Assembly: GCA_016285215.1 (NCBI GenBank)
Contig: JAEEQI010000141.1
Span: forward strand, 1 to 6,313
Origin: Bacteroidales bacterium
GTDB lineage: Bacteria; Bacteroidota; Bacteroidia; Bacteroidales; UBA932
Reading direction: 5' to 3'
Length of the DNA: 6,313 bases
In this document: in pieces, positions 6,018 to 6,313 of the stretch
Layout of the letters: each line of letters begins with the position of its first letter
Position numbering within the stretch: position 1 is the stretch's first letter
Notes under the pieces: model-generated
The model's database searches: none
The model's input: only the letters and a program-made list of their open reading frames with translations
What the model was told of the DNA's origin: nothing
Made by a program: the position numbers and the translations under genes

Positions 6018-6313
6018 ATGAAAAAAGTATTAATCGTAGCCCTCCTGGTGGTCATCGGTTCCGGTGAGCTTATGGCAAAGAGAATTGACCGCGGACTGGG
6101 CAATCCCAAATCTGTTTATATTCCCAAAGGAACCTTCTCCATAGGTGCTGCGGGCGGCTTCAACCGCTTCAACGCCAACGGCGAAAACCTCACCACGGGC
6201 GCTTCCCTGGCCGGCCTCGTGACCAATCTCAACGGAAATGCCACCCTCTGGGACGTCTCCCTCAACGGCTACTGGTTCTTCCAGAAGAATATGGCTCTGG
6301 GCGTGCGCCTGGG
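6018..6313 (+). CDS. Outer-membrane beta-barrel protein, copy 2 (3' truncated by window edge)
   Basis: The first 98 complete codons of a second barrel gene are visible, running off the right edge. The signal peptide MKKVLIVALLVVIGSGELMA has the same length (20) as in copy 1 but differs at 9 positions. From Lys21 on, the visible mature protein is identical to copy 1 except Thr60 in place of Ser60. At DNA level, 19 of the first 63 bases differ, but only 3 of the next 233. The start is set by the signal peptide and by the match to copy 1; no Shine-Dalgarno is visible. It is transcribed away from the S51/ATP-grasp gene, with 55 bp between the two start codons, and has its own TATCTTTG box. The role is presumably the same as copy 1, with different expression. 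What lies downstream cannot be seen. Confidence 0.9.
   Translation, partial: MKKVLIVALLVVIGSGELMAKRIDRGLGNPKSVYIPKGTFSIGAAGGFNRFNANGENLTTGASLAGLVTNLNGNATLWDVSLNGYWFFQKNMALGVRL
6081..6313 (+). repeat. Inverted repeat arm 2 (within barrel gene copy 2)
   Basis: Matches the minus strand of 3733-3965 at 230 of 233 bases. Of the three differences, one changes an amino acid (Ser60 to Thr, base 6195) and two are silent (6200 and 6224). The repeat reaches the end of the window and may continue. Confidence 0.95.

Noticed and set aside
5963..6109. 49-residue N-terminal extension of the S51/ATP-grasp frame
   Set aside because: It runs antisense through the divergent promoter and the signal-peptide coding part of barrel copy 2, and has no similarity to S51 N-termini. 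The domain starts cleanly at the ATG at 5962.
3733..6313. Insertion sequence or composite transposon bounded by the inverted repeats
   Set aside because: The repeats are coding parts of barrel genes, there is no transposase between them, and no target-site duplication can be seen. Gene duplication explains them better.

Overview
The window reads as a piece of a Bacteroidota chromosome, most likely Bacteroidales. The grounds are: lipoproteins with short lipobox signal peptides, a PCMD-family lipoprotein, a long (332-residue) EF-Ts, start codons without strong Shine-Dalgarno sequences, and several matches to the Bacteroidetes -7 promoter consensus TAnnTTTG. I cannot name a genus from this sequence.

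Left part (1-1708, plus strand): the end of rpsB (ribosomal protein S2, 5' end outside the window), then complete tsf (EF-Ts), closed by a clear intrinsic terminator. This is the conserved translation operon.

Middle and right (1727-5962, minus strand): four genes converge on tsf. In transcription order they are: a 641-residue fusion of an S51-type peptidase/amidotransferase-like domain and a full ATP-grasp ligase; a 247-residue outer-membrane beta-barrel protein; a PCMD-domain lipoprotein; and a small lipocalin-like lipoprotein. The first three are 8 and 6 nt apart and look like one operon. The last is 58 nt further on, with its own -7 box. The layout joins one cytoplasmic bond-making/bond-breaking enzyme with three envelope proteins.

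Right edge (6018-6313, plus strand): the 5' part of a second copy of the beta-barrel gene, diverging from the fusion gene. From codon 22 to the window edge it matches the first copy at 230 of 233 bases, while the signal-peptide coding parts match only about 70%. The two copies are in opposite orientation, so they form long inverted repeats around the fusion gene. That 2.1-kb segment could invert by homologous recombination, swapping promoters and signal peptides between the two barrel genes. The 55-bp gap between the divergent genes holds a near-palindrome whose two arms each carry a -7 box.

The points most worth following are the S51/ATP-grasp fusion and the potentially invertible arrangement of near-identical barrel genes around it.
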